Shown here in pieces: positions 23,743 through 24,441 of a DNA stretch of 24,441 bases (position 1 is its first letter; the number at the start of each line of letters is the position of its first letter). This stretch comes from Desulfuromonadales bacterium. GTDB lineage: Bacteria > Desulfobacterota > Desulfuromonadia > Geobacterales > Pseudopelobacteraceae. The notes below the pieces were generated by a model. It was not told the DNA's origin. It saw only the letters and a list, made by a program, of their open reading frames with translations, and did not search any database. The stretch lies in the NCBI GenBank assembly GCA_015688915.1, contig JAATGX010000306.1, positions 1 through 24,441 on the forward strand. The letters run 5' to 3'. The position numbers were made by a program, and so were the translations under genes.

Positions 23743-24441
23743 GGCAGCCGCTCCGCGCCGGCCGGATGGTCACCATGATCCCGGCACCAACGCTGCCACA
23801 TTCCACGGTAGGCCTGCTCCAGATGGGCGGTAAAGGTGACGTTATCCGTCAGGGGGCTGTTCATGACCATCCTCCGTAACTCTTTACGCAACGCCAGAAG
23901 CCGTTTCAGATCCCCCGCCAGTTCGACCGCCTTTTCCGCATATTCTCCGGCAGATTCAGCTATAAACTCCGGCACTCCCACGGTTTCCAGCAAGCTGGCC
24001 CCCACCCGCGCCACGTGGGAACGTCCCGCGAGGCTGATCACCGGCACCCCCATGTACAGAGCCTCGCAGGTTGTGGTGGTGCCGTTGTAGGGAAAGGTAT
24101 CCAGGGCTACATCGATCATGTAGTAGGCCCGCATCTGTTCCACCACCGACCGGGCATGCCCCAGCAGCAGCAACCGCCCCGGCTCAATGCCCTTGCTCTC
24201 CAGGTGTTCGGACAGATCTCTGTTCAGGCGATCCCGCTCTTGCCCCCGGTAACGCAGCACCAGTCGGGAGGCGGGAACCCTGGCGAGGATTTCGCACCAG
24301 ATATCCAGCAGCGACGCGTTGATCTTGCTGAAATTGCTCGTCGTGCCGAACGTCACAAATCTGTTTGCCAGAAGAGGCAACGGCCCCTCCGGCGGAAAAT
24401 CGCCGCCAGGGTTATAGCAGAGGAAGGTACGGGGGAGACGC
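23739..24441 (-). CDS. SPINDLY-type (GT41) glycosyltransferase, second copy (partial)
   Basis: The frame is open to the right edge, so the 5' part is missing. The visible 233 or so residues are the C-terminal half of a GT41 domain: RLPRTFLCYNPGGDFPPEGP, FGTTSNFSKINASLLDIW with the conserved lysine, ASRLVLRYRGQERDR, then DVALDTFPYNGTTTTCEALYMG and VARVGASLLETVG. It is clearly paralogous to the next gene, which matches it motif by motif and starts with a GTGA overlap. The TTG at 24380 is not the start, because the conserved RLPRTF segment lies upstream of it. Two adjacent GT41 genes suggest two protein acceptors or two sites. Confidence 0.9.
   Translation of the reverse strand, partial: RLPRTFLCYNPGGDFPPEGPLPLLANRFVTFGTTSNFSKINASLLDIWCEILARVPASRLVLRYRGQERDRLNRDLSEHLESKGIEPGRLLLLGHARSVVEQMRAYYMIDVALDTFPYNGTTTTCEALYMGVPVISLAGRSHVARVGASLLETVGVPEFIAESAGEYAEKAVELAGDLKRLLALRKELRRMVMNSPLTDNVTFTAHLEQAYRGMWQRWCRDHGDHPAGAERLP

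Noticed and set aside
22684..23778. 364-residue open frame on the plus strand
   Set aside because: It is antisense to the GT41 gene, whose catalytic motifs are intact; the translation has no family features.

Overview
The window looks like chromosomal DNA of a moderately GC-rich, metal-reducing deltaproteobacterium of the Geobacter type. This is inferred from the mix of membrane-anchored multiheme c-type cytochromes, a quinol-oxidising cytochrome/ferredoxin/NrfD module of the Geobacter Cbc kind, a FlaF-type flagellar regulator, and a long run of TPR-linked glycosyltransferases. No rRNA, tRNA, CRISPR array, transposase or phage gene was seen.

Region 1 (1-3410) is respiratory. A leftward operon encodes a tetraheme cytochrome, a Tat-exported protein with four [4Fe-4S] clusters, and an NrfD-like membrane subunit cut by the window edge. 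Its genes are tightly coupled (4-bp overlap, then a 1-bp gap). Diverging from it across a 301-bp AT-rich promoter region is a NapC/NirT-type inner-membrane cytochrome with seven heme motifs, resembling ImcH. It ends at a strong bidirectional terminator. Both units would move electrons from the quinol pool to periplasmic carriers.

Region 2 (3438-5910) is housekeeping. Thioredoxin reductase (trxB) is followed by a 55-residue acidic ORF on the minus strand. A threonine ammonia-lyase with a C-terminal ACT domain (ilvA) diverges from trxB. Recognisable sigma70-type promoters lie in the 134-bp gap between trxB and ilvA.

Region 3 (5918-7598, minus strand) is flagellar: flaF, preceded by a cysteine-free TPR protein with a C-terminal Ig-like region and a candidate sigma28 promoter.

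Region 4 (7720-24441) is a protein- or glycan-glycosylation island. It opens with a roughly 1738-residue protein made of four successive TPR plus GT9-like units, then a one-unit paralogue. Next come a GT-A-like protein, two small SAM methyltransferases, a CgeB-like/GT2 fusion, a GT2 enzyme with a TPR-like tail, a second GT2-type enzyme and a GT4 enzyme, mostly overlapping or closely spaced on the plus strand. At the right edge two SPINDLY/OGT-type (GT41) TPR glycosyltransferases run leftward, and the second GT41 gene overlaps the GT4 gene tail to tail. Next to flaF, the simplest reading is an island that builds and attaches glycans to flagellin or another surface protein. That role is inferred from context, because no flagellin gene lies in the window.
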